Assembly: GCA_033065855.1 (NCBI GenBank)
Contig: JAVXUO010001864.1
Location: 1 to 64,000, forward strand
Source of the DNA: Escallonia rubra
Taxonomy: Eukaryota > Streptophyta > Magnoliopsida > Escalloniales > Escalloniaceae
DNA: 64,000 bases
Direction: 5' to 3'
In this document: piece after piece, positions 22,980 to 35,266 of the stretch
How the letters are laid out: every line of letters starts with the position of its first letter
Numbering within the stretch: position 1 is the stretch's first letter
Notes under the pieces: model-generated
The model's database searches: none
What the model saw: only the letters and a program-made list of their open reading frames with translations
Told to the model about the DNA's origin: nothing
Translations under genes and position numbers: made by a program

Positions 22980-24250
22980 CTATCATTAAATAAATTGCAT
23001 CTCAATCTGAACTGACAATGCTCGATGAGATTCAAGCATATTTAGAACAGTGGATCTCAGCAATTTAAACTCGTTGAATCACAAAAGCCACATTATTTTG
23101 ACAGTATATATACGCGATTAAAAATAATCAGAATTAAGCAGTTATTACATTAGAAGTCACCATTTCAACAGGTAAAATGGCGAGCCCTGCAATCTGTGCG
23201 CGAGAATTATGAGTTTTTAGACGAACTTTTTAGCATCCTTTTATTGGTCGTTTCACTTTTATCTACAATTAGTATCGCCCAAGTTACAACACAAAATGTC
23301 ATTAGCAAAGATGAGAGTGTCAATGTATTACCTCTTTCTTTGTTTGTATTTTGCTAGTTAAGTTTGGATGAGTGAAGCGGATCAACCAATGCTTTTTTGG
23401 GGTGAAACTGACAAGTCTGACCTACAAAATTTCTCTGCTCTGGCTTGCATAAACGAGAGATCGTTACAACTAAACTATCACAAATTACTGCGAAACATAG
23501 AGTTTAAAATTGTCAACCCCCAGTTTGCCTGACCAAGTAGCAAAAAGAATTGGAGTTGTAAACAAGGCCCAATGCAAGTATTCAGTTTTGTACATGCTGG
23601 GCTCAATATAATGACTTGTATTAAACATGCTCAACTTTGCCCGATTTATGGTAATGAAATGGACACGGATCTCTTTCTATAACCATGAGTTACAGTAGGA
23701 GTGCTCTGTTAAGAGAGAGAGAGAGAGAGAGAGAGAGGGATTCCAGCCGGGAAGAGAGAGAGGGATGTAACCCATGAGTAAATATGTGGTAACGTGACAG
23801 AAAGTGGTGCGTTGGACGGCTAAAATTAATCACAGCACCCTACTGTATGGGCATACAACAGGGGATCCGTATCCTTAAAAAATAGATAAAATTTTGTGAC
23901 ATTCTAGTAATGCGAAAAAATTCATACAAATTGCAAAATTGAAATACCATAACAGAGTTGTCTTTAGTTCTTTGACTGAAAATTTGAAATTTCATCGGAA
24001 AGATGAAAAGGAAAGCCAACAAGAGGCGGTTGTTGTAGAAAATTGGTACAGAGAAACAGTCAAACACGCGGGAAATAGAAACGTTGTGTGGGAGTTGACC
24101 AAGAAGCTGACCACCGGCTAATCCGGTCATATCTTCTTTCTTTCTTCTTCGTAATGTCAAAAGGTAAAGTTAGAAACAGTAAATTCGGCAACTCCAAAAG
24201 TATCATCAGACAAAGCCGGCTGCTTCGGCCCTTCTTGAGGGGTTGAGCTC
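22980..24250. other. Intergenic, no gene seen
   Basis: It holds a GA microsatellite at 23715-23738 and otherwise short random frames. The right end is probably the promoter of the OBERON gene. Confidence 0.5.
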
Positions 24251-24287
24251 GGGCTTTATTATACTCAATCTTCTCTTCAGCTGGGTT

Positions 24288-25232
24288 GGAATTTTGTTGG
24301 GTTTCCAATTAGGGGTTTCTCTGGTGAGTAATTTCATCTTAATTAGACCCAGATCTTGCTGTTTATATCATTTTTCTTGAGGTTTTGCTCAGCTGCAATT
24401 TTATCATTTTGTGATCTGAGATACCCATTACGCTATTTGATCTCATGTTTACTTTTTGCCCCTTAAATTTGTTAATGGTTATTTCAGTAGAGATTCAGGG
24501 TTTGGTTTCTGGAATGATTTTGTTTAGATAACGAATTTTGTATGTTTGAAGGTCAAGCTGAGATACCCGTTATGCTATTTGATCTCCTGTTTAATTTGTG
24601 GCGGTGAATTAGTGAATGCTTACTTTTATAGGGAATTGGGTTTTTTTTTTCCTAACTGGTATTGGAGATTTGGAAGTGGATCTGTTTAGGTATAAATTGA
24701 TTATCCTTGATTTGTCAATGGTGTGGGTTCTAGTTGTCTTCATTGTTTCTCCCCCCTGAAGTTGAAGTATCAAGATTTCCTTTTTTGAACAACATGGCTA
24801 GATTAACAGGAAGAAAGTTGCGATATCGACTGAAGCTTAAAATTGATCCCTTTGACAACGACATCTACGTGATCTTCACTTATTAGGGCTAGCCAGCTCG
24901 GGCAAATGCGGGGTCCGGGAATGTTTCAGTTAGATGGACACAGCCTTACTTGAATGTTTCCATATTTCGAACCCATGACCTCCATGTCACGGAGGAGTAA
25001 CTTTACTGTTGCACCGCTTATTACCTCTGTTATAGCCATTGCTATCTGCTGCATTTTGGACTGTACTCTTGGATGATTCCTGTGATAGGTTGTGCTTAGC
25101 TTGTGCTTTAAAAATACAATTTTCAGTAATGTCGTAATGCTTATGGAAAAAAGTTAGTGGGTGACTAAATATAAACAATGCTGAGAGAACTTTGATTGCT
25201 TTGCTTTCAGAATTTTTGCGGTGGATTTTTAC
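24288..25232 (+). promoter_or_regulatory. Leader exon and leader intron of the OBERON gene
   Basis: A good donor (TTTCTCTG|GTGAGT, exon end 24323) and a good acceptor (TTGCTTTCAG, exon start 25211) frame an 887-bp intron in the 5' leader; 22 bases of leader then precede the ATG at 25233. A TATA-like stretch (TTTATTATAC) lies near 24256-24265, so transcription may begin around 24290. The exact start is inferred. Confidence 0.55.
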
Positions 25233-28200
25233 ATGGGAACATCTTCTGGGTCTCATTTTAGTCGCCAATCTTCGCCAAAAATGCTGCCACCACGCCAACA
25301 GCCACGGCCTGGAGGCCTGCAAATGTCTTTATCTCTAGTTTCACCAGATGCTTGTGGGACTTCTAATCTTCAAGAGCGCTGCTTGGATTCTGATCAGGTA
25401 CGTGAGTCTCCATCAGAAAGTGCTAGTTCACGTGAAACCTGGCCCACCTCTGATGCTTTGCTGGCAAAAAAGTTGGAGAAGGAGAAGGACAGAGAGAATG
25501 GATTTTCTGAGCATTCTGTTGTCCACCACATTTCAAGCTCGGATAAGATGTCTCTCCGTGATGTAGCTAGAGAAAGAGTGGATATAATAGCAGAAAGAAT
25601 GCAACATCTTCCAGATGAATTTCTAGAGAAGTTCAAGAGTGAACTTCGGGTTCTTCTTGACGGAGCAGGTGGTCCTCAGCACAGAGAAGAATTTATGTTT
25701 CTGCAGAAGGTAGTTCAGAGTAGGGGTGATTTGACTGCTAACACATTAATGACGTCGCACCGGGTCCAACTAGAAGTCCTAGTTGCAATCAGGACAGGAA
25801 TACAAGCATTTTTGCATCCAAGTGTCAGCCTTTCTCAAGCTTCTCTTATTGAGGTTTTCTTATTTAAGAGGTGCAGAAATATAGCATGCGGAAATCCAAT
25901 TCCAGCAGAGGATTGTACTTGTGAGATTTGCTCAAAAAGAAATGGTTTTTGCAACCTTTGTATGTGTGTGATTTGTAACAAGTTTGATTTTGAGGTCAAC
26001 ACATGCCGGTGGATTGGTTGTGATCTATGTTCTCATTGGACCCACACTGACTGTGCAATACGCAATGGACAAATTGGCATGGGCGCTTGCGTTAAGAATG
26101 GAGCAAGCTCAGCAGAGATGCTTTTCAGGTGCCGAGCTTGCAGTAGGACATCTGAGTTGTTAGGGTGGGTTAAAGATGTCTTCCAGCAGTGTGCACCAAG
26201 CTGGGATCGGGAAGCTCTTGTCAGAGAAATTGAATACGTGAGCAGAATTTTTCGAGGGAGTGAGGATCCCAAAGGGAGGAAGCTGTTCTGGAAGTGTGAA
26301 GAACTTATAGAGAAGTTGAAAGGAGGGGTAGCAGAACCAATGGCTTGTAAAGTGTTGTTGATGTTTTTCCAAGGTCAGCATTTTATTTGTGACTTCATAT
26401 TGCTGTTTTCATTGCATGGACTGCACTACAAAACAGAAAAGGATGATAAGATATCTTCTAACTCAGTTTTTGTACCCTAGAAATTGTCAACTATACTTGG
26501 TTGGCGTATATACCGACCTTAAGTTGTATTTTGTAATGACTTCTGATGAATCGTCCGCGGCTTACAGAGGAATCTGAAACTTATTTCCTCGTAAACAATT
26601 GCTCAATAGTTTGTTTTAAACCAGCCAATTAGGTATGATTTAGTTTTTATACCTCTCCCCGCACGATTTCTTTGAGGTTGTAATTCCTCTTTTCTTTGTC
26701 ATTTCTAAAAGGCTTAATTCCACCCTGAGCCCCAAGGTTTGCCAAAAGTTGCAGCTAAAACCCTAAGGTTTACGAATAGGCAGGAAAACCTTGAGGTTGG
26801 CCATGTGTTGCAGTCGAAGGATTTTATTAACGGGAGTCAATACTTCCGTGAGTAAATAGAAGTATCACCATCTTTTAGGGTCCTTTTTATATTTTTTTCA
26901 TCCATCAATTTTTAACAGTCAATTTTGACGGATGAGTTCGAAACACGTGTCATTTTTTCCTTTCTTTCTTCTCCTTCTTTAATTGGCACCCCTGCCGCTG
27001 GCTCTCGGCTGCTCTGCTTCCATCGCCGCCGCTTGCCTTCCCCTGTCACTGGCACTCTCATTCTCCTTGGTTCGTTGCTCACCTCTCCCCTGCTCTTCCC
27101 TCCTTCACAACCACCATGCCTCACCAAAAAAACTCAGATCCCACAGTTGCGAGCGTGTGTAGAGGATGGTGCTGGGCTTGTTATGGAGGTTGGTGGCGGC
27201 TGATGGAGGTCGGTCATGGGTTAGGGGAGACGGTTGGGGGGGGGGTTGGGTTCGTGTGTGGAGGATGGTGGTAGATTTGTGCATGGAGGGTGGTGGTGGT
27301 GGTGCAGTTGACCGGGTTAGTGGTGGGTAACAAGGTAAGGGTTTTTGTGTGGAGGATGGTGGTGGCAGCGGCTAGTGGAGGTTAGGGGTGGGTGATGGGG
27401 GAGGATGTGTGGTTGATAGGTGTCTGTGTGTTTTGAGTGTTGATGGAACACGGAGGTGGTGAAAATGGAGGTGGGAAGGGGTGGTGGAAGTGGAAGAAGA
27501 TGGGTTTAGTCTAAGGGGGTTGAAAAGACAGAAATGTCCTTCACCACTAGTAGATTTCGTAACACCGTTTAGTAAAATCTTCGATTGCAACACATGGCAA
27601 ACCTTGGGGTTTTCGTTGCTTGTTTGTAAGACTTGGGGTTTCTGCAAACCTTGGGTTCAGGGTGAAATTAAGCCTTTCTAAAAATAGCTATCAGATGCCT
27701 TGGTTTGCAAAACGATGTAGCAGAATATAATTATTGGTATGTTGTTAAATTCATACACTATGAGCTCAACTATTATAGTAGACATGACAAACAATCCCGT
27801 CAATTTTGGAGTAAACACTAAACAGTTCTCCTTAGGACCTTCCTTGCACATAATCAATGCAAAGGTGACTAGATACCAGAAAGAGGGGCCATATAGCTTC
27901 AAAATGTATATGCTTGACTTATGAGATATACAACTGCTATGCACATCATAGGGCTTGGAAAAGTAGGTTAAATAGATGAAGTAAACATAAGTATTGGCAA
28001 TTTGACCCATGATCAGCTTGTCAACTTTATGTGATTGGTGACTATGTACAATCTGCTATGCTCATCATAGGGCTTCAAAAAGTAGGTTAAATAGATGCAA
28101 GTAAACATAAGTATTAGCAATGTCACCCATGATCAGCTTGTCAACTTTACGTGATTGGTGACTATGCCGTTTATCATATGTATCTTGCGCTGTACAATCT

Positions 28201-30102
28201 GAATGATGAACATATGGTGCTACATCGACATAGACTGGGTCTTAGCTATTTTGTGTAATTTAAGAATATAAATCGCTCCCTGCTGCTGCTTTTGTGGGGA
28301 GTGGAAGAATCTTGAAATTCTTTATTTATCTTATTGAACTTAGATTATTGTTTGACGAATTAAAGGATCGATATTGTATACTATCTTCTAGATTTATGTG
28401 AAGGTTTATATGGAAACTCTGTATGCTCTTCTAAGGTAGAAGCTTTAGTCAGGAATTAAAAAGTACACTAGATTGCAGCTTGTATGAGCTGATATGTTTG
28501 GTTTTAGGTTCTGGCTTTTGAGGATTCGTGGCAGATATTAACTTACTTACTACAGAATTATATGTCATTCACCTCTGGTTACATTAGATTGATAGTAAAA
28601 AATGAACTGCTTGATGTGTATGCTAGTGTCTTTTACGGTTGCCCATGTATGTTATCGGTATTTGAATTAGTTTGGTATTATGCTGGTCATCTAGAGGACA
28701 TACCTGAAATATTAGATTTGATAACCTCCTGCCCTGCTTAAACTTCCTGAGACGGCACCTTCTGTTTACAAAGTTGAACACTAGAAGGCATGATTGTCTT
28801 TCAAAATGATGACAACTAAGGATCATCCTCATCCTAAAATGTTAGTTGCTTTGTCCTAATTAATGCTATTGTTTGGCTAGTGAGTTTAAGAAAAAGTGGA
28901 GAGGCAAGGATCGTGTACTTCATTGATAATACATGAAATGTTGGCAATGTTTTATGCTACAGGGAGATGCACAGGAGAATTAATAGCTACGGATTGGTGG
29001 GTGTAGTCTAAGGTATTTGATACTGGTGGAGCTATTTATATTTGAGGGTATTATTATCATGTAAAATGTTGGTCATATAAATAACAGTTTCTGGAGAGAT
29101 TAGGGCGTCTAGTCTCAAACCTTTCCTCTAATATCTTCCCTATGTTCTTCTCCTTTCTTCTCCGTCAACCTTAATTCCAACTTGATATCAGAGCTCTTGT
29201 TTGGCAAGGTCTTGGGCTCAGTTTGCATTTTTGGCCTTCGACTATAATAGTGCAATTTGCACTCTGTTTATTTGTACGCTTAGTGGTTTTACACCTTAAT
29301 TTAGTTTTTATTATTTTGTCTCTCCATGTGCAATCGAGGGCTTGCACGTGAGGGTGTGTATAAAAAGCGCCTATTTTCTAACAGCTTAAGCTTTTTGAGC
29401 ATGTGGTAACTTAACGGATACACTTCATTTTTACCCTCTAGAATGTCTTAATTAATCTGTGCTACTTTTACAGAGCTCGAGGTGGACCTCTCAAAGAATT
29501 CAGAAACTGAAGATGTTGGCCGAGCTATAGCCCCACAGGAGGCATTCAACCGGATTGCTGAGGTTGTACAGGAAGCCATTAGGAAAATGGAAATGGTTGA
29601 AGAGGAGAAGTTGCGGATGGTAAATAAAGCCCGCCTAGCTGTTGAGGCTTGCAATCAGGAGCTCAAGGACAAAGCCAGGGAAGTAGCCACACTGAAGATG
29701 GAAAGACAAAAGAAGAAACAACAAATAGAAGAGCTCGACAGTATTGTAAGGCTTAAACAGGCCGAGGCCGATATGTTCGAGCTCAAGGCCCGTGAGGCTA
29801 GACGAGAAGCCGAGAGGATACAAAGGATTGCCCTTGCCAAAACCGAAAAATCAGAGGAGGATTATGCGAGCAGGTACTTAAAGCAACGTTTGAATGAGGC
29901 CGAAGCCGAGAAGCAGTATTTATTCGAGAAGATTAAGCTTCAAGAGAGTTCAAGAGCGTCACAAAGCAGTGCGGGTGGAAGTGACCCTTCTCAAATGCTG
30001 ATGTACAGCAAGATCCAAGACCTGCTTAAGAACATGTATAATATACCCTCAAAGCCGGAGGGCCACTCAAATGACCTGCACTCTTATGGTGCTATTCCTT
30101 GA
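25233..30102 (+). CDS. OBE1: OBERON-type PHD-finger protein
   Basis: Two coding exons, 25233-26373 and 29474-30102, joined in frame (CAA G|AG CTC), give 589 residues, close to Arabidopsis OBE1/OBE2. In order: a low-complexity N-terminus starting MGTSSGS, with MLPPRQQPR and ESPSESASSRETWP; a conserved region at about 105-210; a Cys/His-rich PHD finger at about 214-303 (CRNIAC, CEIC, CNLCMCVIC, CDLCSHWTHTDC, FRCRAC); and a long coiled coil at about 405-545 rich in Glu and Lys. OBERON proteins are nuclear, bind chromatin and are needed for meristem and root establishment; they are also known as partners of a plant-virus protein. I used the ATG at 25233; the frame is open a few codons upstream but without ATG. 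OBE1 and OBE2 cannot be told apart here. The 3.1-kb intron holds transposon DNA. Confidence 0.93.
26711..27674. mobile_element. Non-autonomous Mutator-type element in the OBERON intron
   Basis: This 964-bp element is flanked by perfect 9-bp TTTCTAAAA duplications (26702-26710 and 27675-27683). The inverted ends begin GGCTTAATTCCACCCTGAGC on the left and, reversed, GGCTTAATTTCACCCTGAAC on the right, continuing imperfectly through CCCAAGGTTTGC. No transposase is seen. The left interior is C/T-rich with CCGCCG words and the right interior is GGTGG-rich. It lies wholly inside the intron and so would be spliced out. Confidence 0.92.
27929..28167. repeat. Tandem duplication of about 119 bp in the OBERON intron
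   Basis: Copies at 27929-28046 and 28047-28167 share CATCATAGGGCTT, AAGTAGGTTAAATAGATG, CATGATCAGCTTGTCAACTT and GTGATTGGTGACTATG. Several substitutions and single-base indels separate them. Confidence 0.85.
28938..29200 (+). mobile_element. Remnant of a Copia-like LTR and primer-binding site
   Basis: TTGATATCAGAGC at 29182-29194 differs by one base from the usual primer-binding site for initiator tRNA-Met in plant Copia elements (TTGGTATCAGAGC). Before it lie a TATTTATATTT promoter-like stretch near 29033 and a CT-rich run, as in the 3' part of an LTR. No coding part follows. The left boundary is a guess. Confidence 0.45.
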
Positions 30103-31627
30103 CTAAGTCAAGCTCTTTCTATTGGATTTTTAATCGAAGGGCGAACTGACTAGGTCATCTTGCTTCAACTTACAGGGTTCATGTACCATGCAATACACTT
30201 TTATCCTTATTTTATTTGATTTTTCTTGTTGTATGGTTGTGTGGTGCATGGTCAGGAGCTGCTTTGGGTTGGTTTTCCTTATGTGGATTTGAATTTTCTG
30301 TTGTTCCATGTATGGGATTCAATTGGCATCTCTTTGATTTATCGATTTTCAGATGTATATGAATAGATCTCCTAAATTTAGTTGTCAGAGGTTGGGCCTT
30401 GGCCTTGGCACAATGATAAGGTTTGCTCTCAGCAAGAGTGGGGTTAAGGCCATGTACATCAATCCTTGCCCATTTCCTAGAGCCATGTTTGTCTCTCTTT
30501 GGTTAAATGGTAAATAAAGTGAGCTCAGTTGTTATGTCCTTGGGTACAATGATTAAGCGTTTGGGTGATCTCGTGCCAGAAGTAAACCTCAGCTTGTTAT
30601 TAGAAGCTTGTTCGTATCTTATTATAGCCGTGTTGATGTTTCACTAGAGACTGCTAGGCATGTAATGCAGAGAATGAGATGGTGGTTATATAGCGATGGG
30701 CATGCTGAGTTATCTGCCATGTATCCCACGTCTCTTATATCTTGAAACTTGCTTCGTTGTTGTTGTAACTGGGTTTGTTGCGTCTCTTAGGTGTAACCTG
30801 AGGAGCTCTTAGGCTGTTTCTGTTTTGCATTTTAATACAATTTACCAACCAAAAAATGAAAGCAGCAACCAGAGCAAGGGAAGAAGAAACAATTATGTGC
30901 GTGCCCAAAACTGCCAAAAGATTGGTTATAGTTGGGTTCTGAAAGATTGGATCTGGTGTCACCCATTTCCAGTAAATTGTACATAACAGAATCAACCAGT
31001 CTGTAAAGAGGATATTAGGCAAGTGTGGAGGGAATCCTTTCACATTTCCCTTTATAAGGTTTCTTCACAAGTAGGTGATCTTGATGCTCTGTTGTCTATT
31101 GGCTAACATCTGCATCTGAAAGTTGCAGGACTGAAACCAGATCTATTATATGATGGCAACCATACTGAAATCATCTCTCTCCTATTTGAGGCACCAGGTT
31201 GCCGATACTTTTCCTGTTCTTGTTAATTACGGCGTATTATTCTGAGAACTTGGTTAATAATGATCTAATGACAATTGCAATCAGTAATCATGGTCATGCT
31301 CCGATAGGAATATCGAGGTACCGATTCTATGAAAATAAGAGTATGAACACATTAAGTATGCACTAAATATCTTTGAATAAAATGTATGATTAAAACCCAA
31401 ATCTCTTTCAGGAAAGGCTTGTGCATGGTAAATGTCTTTCATAGCCATTTCCAGCTTTACCGAAGTGCTATATTAGAATTGAAGCTGTAACAAAACTATA
31501 ATTCAGAAACTTCAAGGAGAAGACATGAAAATAGTTCATCATCCTAAGATTAAAGGAACAAAAAGACACTGGTATCACAACTATAAATCCAAGAATTCCC
31601 TTGATGTTTCCAGGTTTGCTTCACGTG
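30103..31627. other. Intergenic, no gene seen
   Basis: The left part should hold the OBERON 3' UTR. Short frames such as the minus-strand one at 30735-31043 have no family resemblance. A TATATATATAT stretch at 31628-31640 belongs to the next gene. Confidence 0.5.
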
Positions 31628-31640
31628 TATATATATATAT
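31628..31640 (+). promoter_or_regulatory. TATA-like stretch before the X8-domain gene
   Basis: TATATATATATATG about 72-84 bp upstream of the preferred ATG at 31712. Its position argues against the in-frame ATG at 31661, which would sit near the expected transcription start. Confidence 0.4.
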
Positions 31641-31711
31641 GCAGTGTTTACTGTTTGAAAATGTCCAGTTCCATTTCTGATAGAGGCGTCTGTAACAAGT
31701 TCAAAGGATCC

Positions 31712-32852
31712 ATGTTGCCCGCTTCCACAAGGGTCTTGCTCACTCTGATGTTTCTGTCCTCAATGTTGTCACAAAAATCTGGTAAACATTCTTAAAACCC
31801 ATATATCTTTCTTGCTTGTTGCACTACACACACGAGTGGCCTGATGAACCATTCGATCGTAGCTTTTAGCCCTGCTCTGAGGAGAAACCTCTTTGTGCCC
31901 GCGATCTCGATGTCACATTATCGATTGGTGCACCAAAGTGCACCTATGAACCTCATTTTGGAATATCTGATCTGAAGTTTATGAATCTGATGGTTAAAGT
32001 CTGTTGTTTTTTGTTCTTATAGAGGCACAGTACAGTGATTGGTGCATAGCTGATGAGCAGATCCCAGTAGAAGAGCTGCACAGGGCGCTTGATTGGGCTT
32101 GTCAGAATGGTGCGGATTGCAGTCAGATACAAGTAAACCAGCCTTGCTACCTCCCAAACACTGTGAAGGACCATGCCTCCTTTGCATTCAACAGCTACTA
32201 TCAAAAGCTCAAGCACAAAGGAGCCACTTGCTATTTCAATGATGCGGCAATGATCACTGCTCTTAACCCAAGTAAGAAACGAAAGAATTTGCACCAGTTT
32301 CTTCGGTTATTAATATAAGCCCAAACATCAAAATCTTTATCATATTTGCCAGTTATAGCTTACCTGTGTCATTATCATAACCAAAAACAATCAGAGTTAC
32401 CAAAACAATTTAGTTTTCTTGGCATGGATCTCTAAATTACAATTTTTGTCCTTTATGTTTGGACCTAATTTTCAAAAGGTCCGTACAGTATCACTTGTTT
32501 TATTCATTTTTTTGCTTGTTTGCTCCTTGAGTCACAAAAGTACGAGATTTCGTCAAAACATGCATTCAAAGTATTCAAAGATTCGGTCGGGCAAAGTAAA
32601 GGAAGTAACTTCGTCTGCAATGGGCATAGCTTGCTATTTGGGAGTCTAGCTTATATAAGTCCTACCAACTCTAACCCTTCTACAGGTGACTGTATCTTAT
32701 ACTCTGTTCGAAGGAAGCCTTAGAGAAATTCTTTTATAAGTAGAAGATTTCAATATAAACAGATCATCACTCTTCGTCGTCATAGTAATGCTTGTTTATA
32801 TTTTGATTTCGATGCAGGCCATGGCTCGTGCAAGTTTGAGTTCCTTCCCTGA
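31712..32852 (+). CDS. Small secreted X8 (CBM43) domain protein
   Basis: Three exons, 31712-31781, 32023-32271 and 32818-32852, join in frame to give 117 residues. Residues 1-23 form a signal peptide (hydrophobic core VLLTLMFLSSML). The rest is one X8 domain: EAQYSDWCIADEQ at 24-36, ALDWAC, VNQPCYLPNTVKDHASFAFN and CYFNDAAMITALNPSHGSCK. The six family cysteines are C31, C50, C56, C65, C93 and C111. X8/CBM43 modules bind beta-1,3-glucan (callose); short forms like this resemble the olive allergen Ole e 10 and free-standing X8 proteins. There is no GPI-anchor tail, because the protein stops right after the domain. The ATG at 31661 is an alternative start but would spoil the signal peptide with a polar extension. 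Confidence 0.9.
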
Positions 32853-34693
32853 AGATACGTTGGGTTTCCCTCACTGATGATTGTAATCTGTTTATTATTT
32901 TCCTTATCAGGGGACGACTATCGATTGTCCCGATCGTAGTTTGCTTTAGAAATGCAATGACGATTATCTTTGTGTTTCACCGCTTAAATTCTATTTTAGA
33001 AGTTTTGTTAAAAGTTAAAGAATACAAAAATTATAAAACTGAGCGTCCTTCGCAAGTACGAGGGCAATCAGGCAACCAACAGCCCCGTCGTCGGCCAAAT
33101 GGTCCTCCCCTGTTTAGGTCTGAACCGTGGAGGACCATCTCAACAGAGGAACAATGACTTGTGGCCAGAAAGTAGTGGGCTTTTCTGGGTGGTATGGTGC
33201 CTTCATAATGAGATAAGGACTCGAGGAAGAACAGTATCATGTTCATAGCAAGTGATAGCCCAATGCAGCGATATGGAGTTTTGTAAACGTGCCAGAAATC
33301 AATTCTCTTCTGATGCATTGTCAGTTTCATACACTAAAAGGTTGGAGTTTCAGTTGCAAATCAATTTGCTTGTTATCTTCATTAATATTAGCACGCATTT
33401 CAATTCTCTCATTTGAACACAAGGAACATACAAACATGATGGTGTAGTACCTACCCATCATGCACTTCGAATGAGAAATAAATCCCCAAGAACATACCTT
33501 CCACTCGTGGATCGATTCAGGCCTTTAGTGGCACTTTGTACATGTCTTAAGCGCTTCATTTTTTCTGTTCGAAAACGTTCGCGTCGTAGCAGTGTGCAAC
33601 AATCGATGCGTGTATTACAACCACCCGCGATTCTAAACGCTCTTAAGCAACGACAACTTCATTTCTTTTCCCTCTGCTACGGTATTTGTTTACGTTATGG
33701 CGCCGTTGTACGGTTGTTCGAACATTCATCAATACAAACATAGTTTTATGTTTATGTTTTTTTGCGAGATAATCTTCGAGAACTGATATTTGATATTTGA
33801 ACTCCACTTTTCACTAACTGATCAATTTCATTGCCGTCGTTGAAGGTCTCTTCACTGCTGATATATAAATACTTAAATGACACTTGTGGAGCGTAGATGA
33901 CTAATTTAGTATGAAGATACGATGGTTGTGTATATCATCTTAGCCAAAAGCTTAGCTTTAAAACAATGATAACATTTTAAAGGTTGTTCATGTTTGATGA
34001 TTTACCTCTTGGAGAGAAGAGAAAATTTGAAGTTAGCTTTCATTGCAATCTCTTTCTCGTTAGGAGGAGGACAAGGACTGACCAACTCCATGCTAAAATA
34101 CAAAACGTGGCATACCCACCTTATGAGTAATGCACAAGTTTGGTAAGGATGTGAAAGAAATAGTTTAATTTGCTATCATGTATTTTCTTGAAGGATTCAC
34201 ACGAGTCATTGTATTTTGAAAATAGAGATCTTTGGCCGGAGTTGTTGAAGGCTTCTTCTGCTCGCCAAAGAGATTCGATTTGAATTTTTTCGCTACGAAC
34301 AGGGTGGGATAAGCCTTAGCCCGTTGATGTGGCATGAACTAATGTTTTCTGTGTATTACCAATTAATTTGTTATCTGGTCGTAACAAAGGTCGCGATGAT
34401 GTTCTCATGTCTTTGTTAGAGTTGTTAATAACTTATTTACGTATACGTAGCATTTTGAAACTTATTAACCTATGCTTGGTACTTTTGAAGAACGTCTTTA
34501 TAAATCACGATTTCATACCGCAAAAACCTGATTTTTTTAAAGCTACCATTTCCATATGCCCGTAAATAGGTATTTAAATACAACATTTACTCACAAAATA
34601 GGCTTCGTTTGATAAAACTTTTTTTTTCTGTTTTCAGTTTCCAAAAAAAAAAAATTAAATAGCAGTTTAATTTATTTTTTTTACAAAAACAAG

Positions 34694-34889
34694 TGAGTGT
34701 TTGATAACCAGTTTCTATTTTGTGTGGTTTGCGGTGGTGGTGGGGCGTAGCGGAGGCCGACGGTGGTGACAGGAGGTGGCTGCTGGGCGCCGACGGTGGG
34801 AGGGTGGTGGTGGTGGTCTAAAAAAAAAAACTCATTTCTTCAGTTTAAAAATCAAAAGTAAAAAAGAAAATGGTTATCAAACGTCCTTT
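34694..34889. mobile_element. Possible small MITE
   Basis: GTGTTTGATAACCAGTTTCT on the left and, read inward from the right, GGACGTTTGATAACCATTTT form an imperfect inverted repeat around about 195 bp with a GGTGG-rich interior. No convincing target duplication was found, so the boundaries are approximate. Similar GTTTGATAA words at 34607 suggest a nested or larger element. Confidence 0.4.
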
Positions 34890-35050
34890 TTTTTTATTTT
34901 CAATTTTTAAAATTGGAAAAAAAAATATGTGTGAAATGGGCCTAAGTTATGAAACTACAAGATTTGGGTCAAAAAGCTCCTTTCCTTGCTTTTAGCTGTT
35001 TCTTACCATCATTGTGATTGTGAGAGGTGTATTAGAGACAAAAACAAGCA

Positions 35051-35266
35051 CTAGAAGTAATCCAAAAGTGCGTCAACCCTTCCAATGGAGTGCTTCCAAG
35101 TACTAATCATTCCTGCAACTTCAGCTTCACCCTTTAATGGAGTTTTGCTTGACATGTCCGACATCCACATTAGATAATGATCTGCACAACGTGTCAAAGG
35201 GGAAGCACAAGGAAATGGGTCATCATAAATTCCACCACATCTTCCTTCAATCAGAGGATTCAACAC
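35051..35266 (-). pseudogene. Possible terminal exon remnant, unidentified
   Basis: A minus-strand open stretch of about 70 codons reads protein-like, for example DHYLMWMSDMSSKTPLKGEA and MISTWKHSIGRVDALLDYF before the stop. There is no in-frame ATG at its start, and the sequence just upstream is purine-rich, so a good acceptor is lacking. It may be an isolated exon from a degraded or captured gene. I do not recognise the family. Confidence 0.3.

Noticed and set aside
33031..33330. Possible cytochrome P450 remnant on the minus strand (RCIGLSLAMN)
   Set aside because: The heme-binding pattern has wrong spacing and lacks the preceding Phe and Gly; the rest does not resemble a P450.
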